Source: Ilumatobacteraceae bacterium | Lineage (GTDB): Bacteria; Actinomycetota; Acidimicrobiia; Acidimicrobiales; Ilumatobacteraceae | Assembly (NCBI GenBank): GCA_018401375.1 | Contig: JAGYKR010000015.1 | Coordinates: forward strand, 1-51,449 | DNA length: 51,449 nucleotides | Direction of reading: 5' to 3' | Shown: positions 16,929 to 25,525 of the stretch, piece by piece | Layout: every line of letters starts with the position of its first letter | How positions within the stretch are numbered: position 1 is the stretch's first letter | The notes under the pieces: model-generated | The model's database searches: none | What the model was told of the DNA's origin: nothing | The model's input: the letters and a program-made list of their open reading frames with translations, nothing else | Made by a program: the position numbers and the translations under genes

Positions 16929-18518
16929 ATGGGACTACTGATACCGCCCGATTTTGCTTTGTCTGGTCTCAATGACAGCGAACGTCGAGTGGTTGAAGCC
17001 CTGATCGATGGCACCACCGATGGCTGGCACATCCTCCCGGACGTCGGGATCGAAACTCACCGCTCCTACCAACTCGACGTGGTGATTGCTCACCCGCGTG
17101 ATGGCGTGGCCCTGATTGAGGTGAAGGGGTATCACCCGCAGATTGTTCAGGGCACATGGCGCAACAGTCACGGGCCGATCGACCCGCCGCCAACCACACA
17201 GCTGAATAACAATCGTTACGCGTTGCGTGACCACCTGCGGTCGCTCTCGACGGACCTCCAACATCTTGAAGTGAGTGCGGGTTTGGCATTTCCTAACTCG
17301 GCATCCTTCGTCGGAGCTTTGCCTCCCGAACTTCGTGAGACCCAACTCCTCTTGAGCAGTGATCTCGACGACATGCAAAACGCAGTGGACCGGATCGTGA
17401 CCTCCCAAAGCTGGCACTCGGCCATTAGTTCCGATGACTTTGAGGCGATCATCCGCAGTCTTCGTCCCGATGCAGAGTTTTCCTATGACCCGACCAGCAG
17501 GTCCCGAGCGATGCATCGTCGGCTGGAGGCAATCTCGGGGGCTCAGACACGAGCACTCGAACGCTTGGATCAGAACCGACGGGTGTTCGTCACCGGTGGA
17601 GCAGGGACCGGCAAAACCCGTTTGGCCGCAGCGTGGGCCCGGCGGGCTGCAATCAACGAATTGCGGGTGTTGATGGTGGCCTTTAACGAACCCTTAGCCG
17701 ACGAGCTGCGGCGGGTGCTTCCCGATCGGGAGAACCTACGGGTCGGTGCATTTCTTCGTGTTGTCTTCGAACTCGAGGGCATGGCGCCACTGCACATCCC
17801 TGATGACGCCGACAGCACCTTTTGGAATGAGCGAGTGGTCGGTCATCTCCACAGTCATTGGCCCTCAATCACCGAAAGTTTCGATGTGATCATCGTGGAT
17901 GAGGCCCAGGACTTCAGCCCTGCTTGGTTGGCTCAACTCACCTCCCTACTCGATCCAGATGGGGCGAATCGGATGTTGATGGTGGGTGATGCTGACCAAG
18001 AACTCCATCAGCGCGGGTTTCGGCCTCCGACCTCCGAAGACGGCTGGGTGTTATGCGAACTGGTGAACAACACTCGTAATTCCTTTCAGATAGCTCGCCT
18101 ACTTCGCCAACGCCTCGGTGGCCCACCCGCCCCAATCGGCGGGCCCGAATCCGATCCGATCCAGTTCTCGGAGGCCACCGATCCCGAGCTGGCCGCTGCG
18201 ATGGTGCGCCTCGCCGTGGAGCGATTGCTCGCCGATGGCGTACCCCCTGCTGCGATCCTCGTGGTCACGATGACCTCGAGCATGAGGGACCTCCTGCGTG
18301 AGCGTGAAACCTTTGTTTCATGGGAACATCGGGGTGAGGACCGGATTATCTGTGAGACTGCGCGGCGGGTCAAAGGCCTTGAGTTTGATCACGTGTTGTT
18401 GGTCGCCCCCGACAGCGAGGTTGCGGAAACCCTGTTGTACGTGGGGATCTCCCGAGCGGTGATCGGCGTGCATGTGATCGCTCATCCCAATGTCGGGCGT
18501 CGTCTCGGTCTGCACTGA
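16929..18518 (+). CDS. NERD nuclease domain fused to SF1-type helicase
   Basis: The 529-aa protein begins with a NERD (nuclease-related) domain: QLDVVI with Asp50 and IEVKG with Glu64 and Lys66 form the PD-(D/E)xK-like D...ExK site. A UvrD/DUF2075-like helicase core follows: Gln206 in a Q-motif position, Walker A GGAGTGKT (223-230), Walker B VDEAQD (323-328), motif III-like MLMVGDADQELH, and near the end motif RVKGLEFDHVLLV and YVGISRA. Such fusions are predicted to unwind and cut nucleic acid, and many are found in phage-defence neighbourhoods. It is divergent from the MoxR operon, and that proximity is suggestive only. ATG 16929 has no strong Shine-Dalgarno. Confidence 0.9.
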   Translation: MGLLIPPDFALSGLNDSERRVVEALIDGTTDGWHILPDVGIETHRSYQLDVVIAHPRDGVALIEVKGYHPQIVQGTWRNSHGPIDPPPTTQLNNNRYALRDHLRSLSTDLQHLEVSAGLAFPNSASFVGALPPELRETQLLLSSDLDDMQNAVDRIVTSQSWHSAISSDDFEAIIRSLRPDAEFSYDPTSRSRAMHRRLEAISGAQTRALERLDQNRRVFVTGGAGTGKTRLAAAWARRAAINELRVLMVAFNEPLADELRRVLPDRENLRVGAFLRVVFELEGMAPLHIPDDADSTFWNERVVGHLHSHWPSITESFDVIIVDEAQDFSPAWLAQLTSLLDPDGANRMLMVGDADQELHQRGFRPPTSEDGWVLCELVNNTRNSFQIARLLRQRLGGPPAPIGGPESDPIQFSEATDPELAAAMVRLAVERLLADGVPPAAILVVTMTSSMRDLLRERETFVSWEHRGEDRIICETARRVKGLEFDHVLLVAPDSEVAETLLYVGISRAVIGVHVIAHPNVGRRLGLH

Positions 18519-18604
18519 AAATCGAGGTCTCACCGGGGATCTACATTGACGCTTTGGTATTCATTTCCACCCAAGGTGATGGATCGTTACGTGAAGGAGT
18601 TGTG

Positions 18605-19255
18605 ATGCCCCGTCTTCGACAGGTTCCCCGCTCGGAGGTCACCGATGAACTGACCCTTCGAATGTACGACAAGTTATTTGGGCCGGATCGTGATCCGGTG
18701 GCCCACCCCGGCACAGCCACCGGTACGCCGGGGGATTGGTGGACGGTGTTCGCTCTCGTGCCTGATGTGATGCGTCACGCCGTGCGTGGTTTCACCCTCT
18801 ATCAGTCCCCGGATCGCCGACTCCATCCGGTGTTGCGCGAACTCGGCCAGACCCGCGCCGGATGGCTTCGCGCAAGTCAGTTCGTGTTCTCGCAGCATTG
18901 CAAGTCCTGTCGGATGCTCGGGATCTCCGAGGACAAGATTGCTGCTATCCCCACTTGGTCCACCTCTGACCTCTTTACTGAGGTGGAGCGAGCCGTTTTG
19001 GCGTACACCGATGCACTCGTAGGCGCCAACGGCCGGGTACCTGACGCGCTGTTTGCTGAACTCTCCTCCCATCTCAGCGATGAAGAGATTCTGGAACTGA
19101 CCTACATCACTGCCATGTATGAGATGCATGCGATCATGTCGCGGGCCTTGCGCCTCGAGTTTGATGATCGCGATGAGCCGATCGTGGAAGTCCCTGGACC
19201 GTCGGAATCACTCGCTGCCGATATTGGTGCGGCGATCAGCGACTCTGGCGACTGA
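18605..19255 (+). CDS. AhpD-like carboxymuconolactone decarboxylase family protein
   Basis: The 216-aa helical protein belongs to the AhpD/CMD superfamily. A CxxC-type pair is visible in QHCKSCRMLG, where AhpD-like proteins carry the redox-active cysteines. ATG 18605 is chosen for its AAGGAG Shine-Dalgarno 7 nt upstream; the frame is open for 17 more codons upstream. The substrate is unknown. It converges with the ICL/PEP-mutase gene 11 bp away, across a 15-bp duplicated sequence. Confidence 0.8.
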   Translation: MPRLRQVPRSEVTDELTLRMYDKLFGPDRDPVAHPGTATGTPGDWWTVFALVPDVMRHAVRGFTLYQSPDRRLHPVLRELGQTRAGWLRASQFVFSQHCKSCRMLGISEDKIAAIPTWSTSDLFTEVERAVLAYTDALVGANGRVPDALFAELSSHLSDEEILELTYITAMYEMHAIMSRALRLEFDDRDEPIVEVPGPSESLAADIGAAISDSGD

Positions 19256-19270
19256 TGGTGCGGCGATCAG
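19225..19270. repeat. 15-bp direct repeat spanning the convergent stops
   Basis: TGGTGCGGCGATCAG occurs at 19225-19239 and again at 19256-19270. The first copy is in the end of the CMD gene; the second spans the 11-bp gap and the end of the ICL-family gene. It looks like a small recent tandem duplication at a gene junction. Confidence 0.7.
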
Positions 19271-20124
19271 TAGCGCTCGCCGGTAGCGCGTGCCTCATCG
19301 AGGCCAACGATGGACGTGAACTCACCGAAGGTCACCATCTCAGCGAGGTGATCGCGCAACGTTCCTTCTGAGGCCAGTCGTGCGTACGCCGCCTGCAGAG
19401 CGGCCGTTGCGCTGAACAGCGCACCTACTGGAGACACAATCATCTGAAATCCGAGTTCGCTCAGTTCGGAGGGACTGAGTAGCGGGGTCATCCCAAACTC
19501 CACCATGTTTGCTACCAAGGTCACATCGGTCAGCGCTGCAGCGATCTCTTCAAGTTCGCCAATCGTTTGAGGGGCTTCCACGAAGACAGCGTCCACACCG
19601 AGATCTCGGGCCATTTTGCCCCGCTCGATCGCCTCATTGAGGCCGTGCACCCCTCGGGCATCGGTGCGCGCTGTCACATGTAGGTGTTGGCGATGTTCGA
19701 GCACAGCGCGCAGTTTGCCCAGCCACTCGGATCGGTCCACCACCTGTTTGCCGGCCATATGTCCACAGCGTTTGGGCCATATCTGATCTTCAAGGAACAT
19801 TCCCGATGCTCCGGCCGCTTCCCACAATTCGGTGGTGCGGATCGCTGTTAAGGCATCGCCGTAGCCGGTGTCTGCATCCACGACTACAGCCACTTCAGGC
19901 ACTGCTGCGCAGATCCGTTGCGCCGCGTCGGCCATCTCGGTCTGGGTGAGGACGCCGATGTCGGGGGATCCAAGCAAGGTGCCAGCCACGCAAAACCCGG
20001 AGACAAATACGGCCTGGTGGCCAGCCTGTGCAGCGAGACGGGTGCTGAGTGGGTCCCACACGCCGGGTAACACGGTGATTCCTTCAGCGAGGATCGCCCG
20101 CAGGTCCTTTCGGCTTGTTCTCAC
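19267..20124 (-). CDS. Isocitrate lyase/PEP mutase family protein
   Basis: The 285-aa protein is a TIM-barrel lyase of the ICL/PEPM family. It has LPGVWDPLSTRLA, VVDADTGYGD (metal-binding Asp pair), FLEDQ and the catalytic loop KRCGH. The intact KRCGH cysteine points to C-C lyase activity (2-methylisocitrate lyase-like or related) rather than to PEP mutase. GTG 20124 overlaps the upstream stop (GTGA), which favours it; ATG 20148 is an alternative that would overlap the upstream gene by 28 bp. It is downstream of a second CMD gene. Confidence 0.85.
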   Translation of the reverse strand: MRTSRKDLRAILAEGITVLPGVWDPLSTRLAAQAGHQAVFVSGFCVAGTLLGSPDIGVLTQTEMADAAQRICAAVPEVAVVVDADTGYGDALTAIRTTELWEAAGASGMFLEDQIWPKRCGHMAGKQVVDRSEWLGKLRAVLEHRQHLHVTARTDARGVHGLNEAIERGKMARDLGVDAVFVEAPQTIGELEEIAAALTDVTLVANMVEFGMTPLLSPSELSELGFQMIVSPVGALFSATAALQAAYARLASEGTLRDHLAEMVTFGEFTSIVGLDEARATGERY

Positions 20125-20750
20125 GGGGCTGTTGTGGGTGCAGACCATTCACGAGCCGAGAATCGACTGTCGATCTCGGTTCCGAAAAGGTGGTTGGTCC
20201 AGTTGCTCAGGATCTTCACTGAGATCGCATGCACAACATCAAGGACCTGTGCATGGGTGAAGCCGGCGGCGGTGAATTTCTCTACGGTCACCGTGCTCGG
20301 CCGACCGTTGGATTCAAGGAGGTCTTTGGTGAGGTCAGCTACGGCGGCTAAGCCCTCGTCGGGAATTTGTGTGTCGTTACGGATGGCATCGGTGACCTCA
20401 GTGGGGACCTTCGACACCTTGTCAGCGATCGTGCTGTGAGCGGCCATGCAGTATTCGCATTCGAAATACCGACTGATCGTCAAAAAGATGACTTCCTGCT
20501 GAACCGCACTGAAACCCGACAGTGCGCGAAAGGACGCATACCCATCCAGATAGGAGTTGAACAGCCCGGGAGAGTTGGCCATGTTTGCGTACATGTTGGG
20601 GATCTGACCCATCTGGGCTTCCACTTCACTGAGTCGCGCAGCGGATTCTGGTCGGGCGCTATCGGGAGCGAGGGGAGCGAGCGGGCTGCGATAAACGGTC
20701 ACGGTGGGTGTAACTCTGATCCGCAGTGATGCATTCCCGACGTCAGGCAC
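20121..20750 (-). CDS. Carboxymuconolactone decarboxylase / peroxidase-related protein
   Basis: The helical CMD/AhpD-like protein has the clear redox motif E-C-E-Y-C-M-A-A-H (CxxC followed by His), the proton-relay and cysteine set of AhpD-type alkylhydroperoxidases. The longest frame is 209 aa; GTG 20702 would give 193 aa with the more usual YRSPLAPL start. It is likely to reduce organic peroxides or be a related enzyme of unknown substrate. It is coupled to the ICL-family gene by a 4-bp overlap. Confidence 0.85.
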   Translation of the reverse strand: MPDVGNASLRIRVTPTVTVYRSPLAPLAPDSARPESAARLSEVEAQMGQIPNMYANMANSPGLFNSYLDGYASFRALSGFSAVQQEVIFLTISRYFECEYCMAAHSTIADKVSKVPTEVTDAIRNDTQIPDEGLAAVADLTKDLLESNGRPSTVTVEKFTAAGFTHAQVLDVVHAISVKILSNWTNHLFGTEIDSRFSAREWSAPTTAP

Positions 20751-20780
20751 CTCCGTAGAGGTGAAGGCAGCAGATTTTTG

Positions 20781-21449
20781 TCAGAAGAACTCGGTGAAGA
20801 AGGCCTCAAGCGCAGCGGTATTAGGTTGTACCGACAGGCCCGTCACCGGGTCCTTGGAGATCTGCAAGGCCACGCAAAATTTGGAGTCGGCACCTTTGAA
20901 GAAGTGTGGGGATCCGATCACTTCGCGTGATTGGCCCTCGGCCCAGTCCGCCCGAACGGCAGCGCGGTCCTCGTCATCGGGCAGATCGAGGTCGTGATCG
21001 GCGGCGATCTCAGCGAGTACCTCCCGGGAGGAGATGTCACGGGCCTCCTCAAACAGTGCCCGACGTACAGCGAAACTCACGGCCTCGCCCGTAGCGAGGT
21101 CACGGCGATACGCCCGTGCCGCAAGGGCCAACGCATCCAAGGTGGAGGCAGGAAACCACGTCGGCGCCTCATCAGCAGATGTGGAAGGTGAGAGGTAGGC
21201 CCCGAATAGGCCCGGTGCCACTTGGGCACGCAATTCGGTGGCGTTGGCTCGGGTGCTGAGTGGATCCATCGGGCGCTGATTGACGAGTTCGAGGGGCCAA
21301 GCCCGGACGTGGATCGCAATATCGGTGCGACCACTGCGCTGACGGAGGGCCTCAATCATGTGCAGCCCGACATGAGTGAAAGGGCACCAAATGTCGGCAA
21401 AAACCTCAATGATGTTCTCGGGAACGTGATCTGTGGGGGGAATAGCCAT
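20781..21449 (-). CDS. DsbA-family (FrnE-like) thioredoxin-fold protein
   Basis: The 222-aa thioredoxin-fold protein has an active-site motif DIWCPFTH in which the second cysteine of CxxC is replaced by His. Further on it has the cis-proline-type segment GSPHFF. This fits the FrnE/HCCA isomerase-like DsbA branch, not a classical disulfide oxidase. No signal peptide is present, so it is cytoplasmic. Its start lies in a 17-nt tandem duplication that contains the ribosome-binding site and the start codon. Confidence 0.8.
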   Translation of the reverse strand: MAIPPTDHVPENIIEVFADIWCPFTHVGLHMIEALRQRSGRTDIAIHVRAWPLELVNQRPMDPLSTRANATELRAQVAPGLFGAYLSPSTSADEAPTWFPASTLDALALAARAYRRDLATGEAVSFAVRRALFEEARDISSREVLAEIAADHDLDLPDDEDRAAVRADWAEGQSREVIGSPHFFKGADSKFCVALQISKDPVTGLSVQPNTAALEAFFTEFF

Positions 21450-21479
21450 TAGGACACCTCAACCATTAGGTCACCTCAA
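21446..21479 (-). promoter_or_regulatory. Tandemly duplicated RBS and start codon with mini-ORF
   Basis: On the minus strand, two 17-nt units, TTGAGGTGACCTAATGG (21479-21463) and TTGAGGTGTCCTAATGG (21462-21446), follow each other and differ at one base. Each contains GAGGTG and an ATG. The upstream ATG (21466) opens a five-codon ORF, MVEVS, whose TAA overlaps the real ATG at 21449 (TAATG). The TGA that ends the DinB-like gene is in the first unit. This can couple translation of the two genes. Confidence 0.7.
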
Positions 21480-22048
21480 GAAGTCATACCGCCGAGGCCC
21501 AGCATGCCACGCGCCCATTCGATCTCACCCATATGGCGCAGGCCGTGCTGATATATCCAACATTCAGCGCCGTCAAGCACCGTGATCCCCTCGGGTCCCG
21601 CCACCCGAGCGCTAAACGTGGAGGCCACCTGCGGCGGGTACGGGGGTGCGATCACCACCCGTTCTAGTTCTCCCGGATCAAGGTCGCCCAACCAGTTCTC
21701 GGTCCGGGTGAACACCTCTTCCATGTATCGCTGGAATGCTGCGTAGTCGCCAACTCGTTGGCCGCTCATCTCGGCATGAGTGCGATGCTTGCCGTGATCG
21801 GGGATCGCCATCTGCACTTCTGATTGCCATTGGTCATCCCAGATGGGCATCGCCCCCGTGAGCAGCATGAACGAGGCGTCCATCATGTTGAGGATATGAA
21901 ACAAGGAAAAGGCGATGGGAAGGTCACCGGACCGATGGACGTGGTTGACGTGGTCAATGTCCATGGTGGATACGGCCTCGCGGTAGAGCGAGTGGAGTGC
22001 CCGCATCCTCCGTTGAAGCGAGTCGAGCAGGATTGGCGAAGTGCCCAT
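21476..22048 (-). CDS. DinB-like four-helix protein
   Basis: The 190-aa helical protein has spaced histidines (HVNHVHRSGD, and a late QHGLRHMGEIEW) in the pattern of the DinB/YfiT-like metal-binding superfamily. In these families members act as thiol-dependent transferases or have unknown roles. ATG 22048 (GTG 22051 directly before it) follows AGG. It is upstream of, and coupled to, the DsbA-family gene. The exact subfamily is not recognised. Confidence 0.65.
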   Translation of the reverse strand: MGTSPILLDSLQRRMRALHSLYREAVSTMDIDHVNHVHRSGDLPIAFSLFHILNMMDASFMLLTGAMPIWDDQWQSEVQMAIPDHGKHRTHAEMSGQRVGDYAAFQRYMEEVFTRTENWLGDLDPGELERVVIAPPYPPQVASTFSARVAGPEGITVLDGAECWIYQHGLRHMGEIEWARGMLGLGGMTS

Positions 22049-22120
22049 CACCTGACCGTATGAAATGGAAGTCAGACTGTCAATAGCTGGCTTGTTGGTA
22101 CGTTCATAGTGGGCAGGTTC

Positions 22121-23095
22121 TTAACGGAAACCGACCAAGGAGTGCGGTGTGTAGGGAGCTTCAAGCGCCTCGATCTCCTCTGAGGCCAAGGTGAGGCCCA
22201 CCGCCGCTACAGCATCATCGATATGGCCAATCTTTGTGGCCCCCACAATCGGTGCAGTCACAAAAGACTTCGACAGGACCCAGGCCATCGCCACCTGAGC
22301 TCGAGACACACCGCGGGCATCGGCGATTGCCGCCACCCTGAGCGCAATCTCTTGATCACCAGGGGCGTCGTACAAGGTCTTGCCAAACTCATCGGTATCA
22401 GACCGCCCGGTGGTCGCCTCCCAGTCCCGGGTGAGCCGACCACGCGCCAGCGGACTCCATGGGATCACGCCTACCCCTTGATCCACGCACAGCGGCATCA
22501 TCTCTCGCTCCTCCTCGCGCTGAATCAAGTTGTAGTGGTTCTGCATGCTCACAAAACGGGTCCACCCATTGATGGTTGCCGTGTACTGAGCCTTAGAGAA
22601 TTGCCAAGCAAACATGGATGAGGCGCCGATGTAGCGTGCCTTTCCAGCTTTCACCACATCGTGGAGGGCTTCCATGGTCTCCGCGATCGGGGTGCGATCG
22701 TCCCACCGGTGAATTTGGTACAGGTCCACGTAATCGGTACCGAGACGGCGCAAGCTGGCATCAATCTGGGTCATGATCGCCGCTCGTGACAGCCCACTCC
22801 CGGTCGGGCCGGAATGCATCTTTCCGTGCACCTTGGTGGCGATCACCACTTCATCTCGGCGAGCGAAATCTTTGATGGCCCGGCCGAGGATTTCCTCGCT
22901 GCTGCCGAGGGAATACACATTGGCGGTGTCGAAGAAGTTGATCCCGGCATCGAGTGCCCGCTGGATGAACGGGCGGCTCGCTGCCTCATCCATAGTCCAC
23001 GGATGGGTCCCTTGGTCTGAGGCACCAAAACTCATGCAGCCCAGACAGATTCGTGAGACCTGCAGGCCGGTGGCACCGAGATTGACGTACTTCAT
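22121..23095 (-). CDS. Aldo/keto reductase
   Basis: The 324-aa TIM-barrel NADPH-dependent oxidoreductase is close to the YdhF/AKR-11-like and pyridoxal-reductase-like groups. Visible marks: FFDTANVYSLGSSEE (catalytic Asp and Tyr), VIATKV (Lys), IHRWD (His), and a late FVTAPIVGATK cofactor loop. Length is normal for the family. The substrate cannot be named from sequence. GAGGACACAA precedes the ATG. Confidence 0.92.
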   Translation of the reverse strand: MKYVNLGATGLQVSRICLGCMSFGASDQGTHPWTMDEAASRPFIQRALDAGINFFDTANVYSLGSSEEILGRAIKDFARRDEVVIATKVHGKMHSGPTGSGLSRAAIMTQIDASLRRLGTDYVDLYQIHRWDDRTPIAETMEALHDVVKAGKARYIGASSMFAWQFSKAQYTATINGWTRFVSMQNHYNLIQREEEREMMPLCVDQGVGVIPWSPLARGRLTRDWEATTGRSDTDEFGKTLYDAPGDQEIALRVAAIADARGVSRAQVAMAWVLSKSFVTAPIVGATKIGHIDDAVAAVGLTLASEEIEALEAPYTPHSLVGFR

Positions 23096-23137
23096 TTGTG
23101 TCCTCCGTTTCGAATCTCGGGCGCAAGTTGCGGGCGA

Positions 23138-23545
23138 TCAGGCGGCGCTCAAAAGCACGCCGGTCAATGTGGCCCCCAAGGCGGTGAGGAGACCGAGCGC
23201 ACCGCCGATGGCGATCATCGCACGTGAGGTCCCCACCGCATGAGCCGCAGCGGCAGCACCGCTAGCAATGGCGAGCGCAATCTTGAGGAGCAAGGTGACC
23301 TGCCATGCCGAACTTGTGTTGGTGACGTCAATAACTGCAAGGCTCCACACGCCGGTCACCAAAGCCACTGCAAAAGCTGGCCAAGCCACCCGGGCAAAGG
23401 CCTGAGCCACGACCTTGGTGGCATCAGGATATGTGCGGCGTAGGGAGGGGATGATGCCGGCCACCACGATCTGTCCGCCCACCCACACGGCCACAGCGAG
23501 AAGGTGAGCAAAGATTCGAATGGTGTCGAGGTCGGGGGTCAGCAT
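23138..23545 (-). CDS. CopD-like four-helix membrane protein
   Basis: The 135-aa integral membrane protein has four predicted hydrophobic helices (about 8-30, 50-70, 80-100, 110-132) and an early FAHLLAVAVWVGG with a His and Trp, as in CopD/YcnJ C-terminal domains. These proteins are linked with copper uptake, and three cupredoxins occur elsewhere in the window. A copper role is inferred from family only. Confidence 0.7.
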   Translation of the reverse strand: MLTPDLDTIRIFAHLLAVAVWVGGQIVVAGIIPSLRRTYPDATKVVAQAFARVAWPAFAVALVTGVWSLAVIDVTNTSSAWQVTLLLKIALAIASGAAAAAHAVGTSRAMIAIGGALGLLTALGATLTGVLLSAA

Positions 23546-23590
23546 GTGCTGATTCTGGCATCTTGGAATCTCACGAGAGGCAGATTCGGG

Positions 23591-25525
23591 TCAGTTGTCC
23601 CATTTCGATCGCAGCTTCACCCAAACCGTTTCGCCCACGATCTCTGCGATCTCGGCAGCGAGGGAGTCGATCACCCGCTCCTCACCCACGTAGGCCTCGG
23701 GCCCTTCGGTACAACACCAAGCCATTGCCGCACCCTCTTCGCCCCAATCGCGTCGTTGCCAACCGCGAACGGTGGCCACCTCAGCGATTCCGGGTTGGTG
23801 ATCTGCAGGCAACTGTCTATCGGCGGTCGTGAGTTCCCAGTCCACCTTGATCGGAAGTTGCCAACAGACCGATGGCTTCCAATCCAATGGCAGTTCCTCC
23901 GCCTCAACGGCAGCGATGTGTAAAGCGCAGCCAGCGCCGCCTGCGAAACCCGGCCGATTGAGGAAGATGCAGGCCCCGTCCACCACCTTGGTATTGGAGC
24001 GTGTGTCATCCGAAAAGATGCCATCGGTCTCGGCTACCTCGCGATGTTGGAACAGATGATCGGGGATCATCGCCGCCATTGCGGACAGGTTCATCGCCTC
24101 ATCCACTGAGTCCATCTGCGCCCCCCACGAGCAACAGCCATGACCGGACTCCACGGAGCGTTCGGTTTCGATCCCGAGGCAACCGCGTCCCCAAATGCAG
24201 GTCCAGTTGGAGTTCAAAAAGCGTGTCTCAAAGCGCCACAATCGGTCACCCTCGGTGACCTCTACGAATGTGCTGGGTTCCATTACCGCCGAAGTATGGC
24301 GGGAAACTGCAGCGCGCGCCGCCGCAACCGCTGTGGAGAAGGTGGCCTGCAGCAGATACCCGCCGGTGGGCGCATCCCAATCCAGCATTTCACCCACGAC
24401 ATACACGCCGGGTCTTTCTCCCAGCATGAAGGTCTGGTCCACAACGCCAAGGCTCACCCCGCCGGCCGTGGAGATCGCCCGTTCGATGGGCATCAGGGAA
24501 CGTACCTTGATCGGCACCGCCGTGAGCAGGGCAGCGATCTCCGTCTCACCCGTAGGAGCGGATGCACCGGTGACCTCGCGCAACCAGGCCACCCGCAAAG
24601 GGTCGTGGCCGAGACTGCGCCTGAGGGCGGTGGAGACCGAATCCGAAGGACGCCTGCTTGACCACTTTGCAGCGATCCGCTCCGGAGTCAGATCGGGGTG
24701 GAGATCCACATGCAGTTCGGCGAATCCGCAGGAGGCAATCTCGGATCGGATCATGGGATTGAGCCCATAGATCGGGCCACCTTCGAGACCGCGATCGGTG
24801 ATCATTAGGTCACCTCGGAGCCGTGTGTCCGCCACGGTTACAGCCACATTCTTGAGGGGTTTTCCCGCCCATTTTGATCTGAAAGCCTCTGACCACGGGA
24901 CCACCACCCCTGCATTGGAGGGATCGAGATCCGTGACCTCAATGCCAGCTTGGCGAAGCATCGAAACCCAAGCCCCATCGGATCCAACGCGCGGCCAACT
25001 CGCACCGCCCACAGCGAGGATCACCACCTCGGGCGTCATCACCAGTTCGTTGCCAAGGGGATCGATGATGGTGATCCGCGTTGGGGGAGATGTTTGCGCA
25101 CTGGTCTCAAAACCGGTCCAGCGGTGGCGGGTCAAGATGCGCACCTCGAGAGCGCTGAGGCGGGCTAACCAGGCCCTGAGAAGAGGGGTGGCCCGAAATG
25201 CCTCAGGAAACACTCGACCGCTCGAGCCTTCAAAAGTGGGCTGCCCAAGACCTTCTGCCCACGCCCGGAGATCTGTGGGAGTGAAATCGCGTAGCGCTGC
25301 GCTCACGTGGTCAGCGGCCGGACCGTAACGACCAATGAACTGCTCCAACGGTTCGTTGTGAGTCAGATTGAGGCCGCTGCGCCCGGCGAGGAGGAACTTG
25401 CGGCCAACTGAGGCCATGTGCTCCACAACCGTGACCCCAAATCCAGCGGTGGCGAGCATCTCGGCGGCCATCAGGCCGCCCGGCCCGCCTCCAACGACTA
25501 CCGCTGTGCGTGGATCACTCGCCAC
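23591..25525 (-). CDS. BaiN-like flavoprotein fused to Cys-cluster protein
   Basis: The frame encodes 644 aa. Residues 1-400 are a BaiN/TIGR03862-type NAD(P)/FAD-dependent oxidoreductase: VVGGGPGGLMAAEML near the start, RKFLLAGRSGLNLTH, LAVGGASWPRVGSDG, and the C-terminal TGGYLLQATFSTA. From about 415 it continues without a stop into a separate conserved actinobacterial cysteine-cluster family (DUF3109/YkgJ-like): WTCIWGRGC, GHGCCSWGA, ACIFLNRPGFAGGAGCALH, KPSVCWQLP, AWCC. GTG 25525 is chosen for its GAGGGGACCGTT ribosome-binding site and 11-bp overlap with the upstream gene; an ATG at 25630 is less likely. Met415 lacks a ribosome-binding site, which supports a true fusion. Confidence 0.82.
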   Translation of the reverse strand: MASDPRTAVVVGGGPGGLMAAEMLATAGFGVTVVEHMASVGRKFLLAGRSGLNLTHNEPLEQFIGRYGPAADHVSAALRDFTPTDLRAWAEGLGQPTFEGSSGRVFPEAFRATPLLRAWLARLSALEVRILTRHRWTGFETSAQTSPPTRITIIDPLGNELVMTPEVVILAVGGASWPRVGSDGAWVSMLRQAGIEVTDLDPSNAGVVVPWSEAFRSKWAGKPLKNVAVTVADTRLRGDLMITDRGLEGGPIYGLNPMIRSEIASCGFAELHVDLHPDLTPERIAAKWSSRRPSDSVSTALRRSLGHDPLRVAWLREVTGASAPTGETEIAALLTAVPIKVRSLMPIERAISTAGGVSLGVVDQTFMLGERPGVYVVGEMLDWDAPTGGYLLQATFSTAVAAARAAVSRHTSAVMEPSTFVEVTEGDRLWRFETRFLNSNWTCIWGRGCLGIETERSVESGHGCCSWGAQMDSVDEAMNLSAMAAMIPDHLFQHREVAETDGIFSDDTRSNTKVVDGACIFLNRPGFAGGAGCALHIAAVEAEELPLDWKPSVCWQLPIKVDWELTTADRQLPADHQPGIAEVATVRGWQRRDWGEEGAAMAWCCTEGPEAYVGEERVIDSLAAEIAEIVGETVWVKLRSKWDN

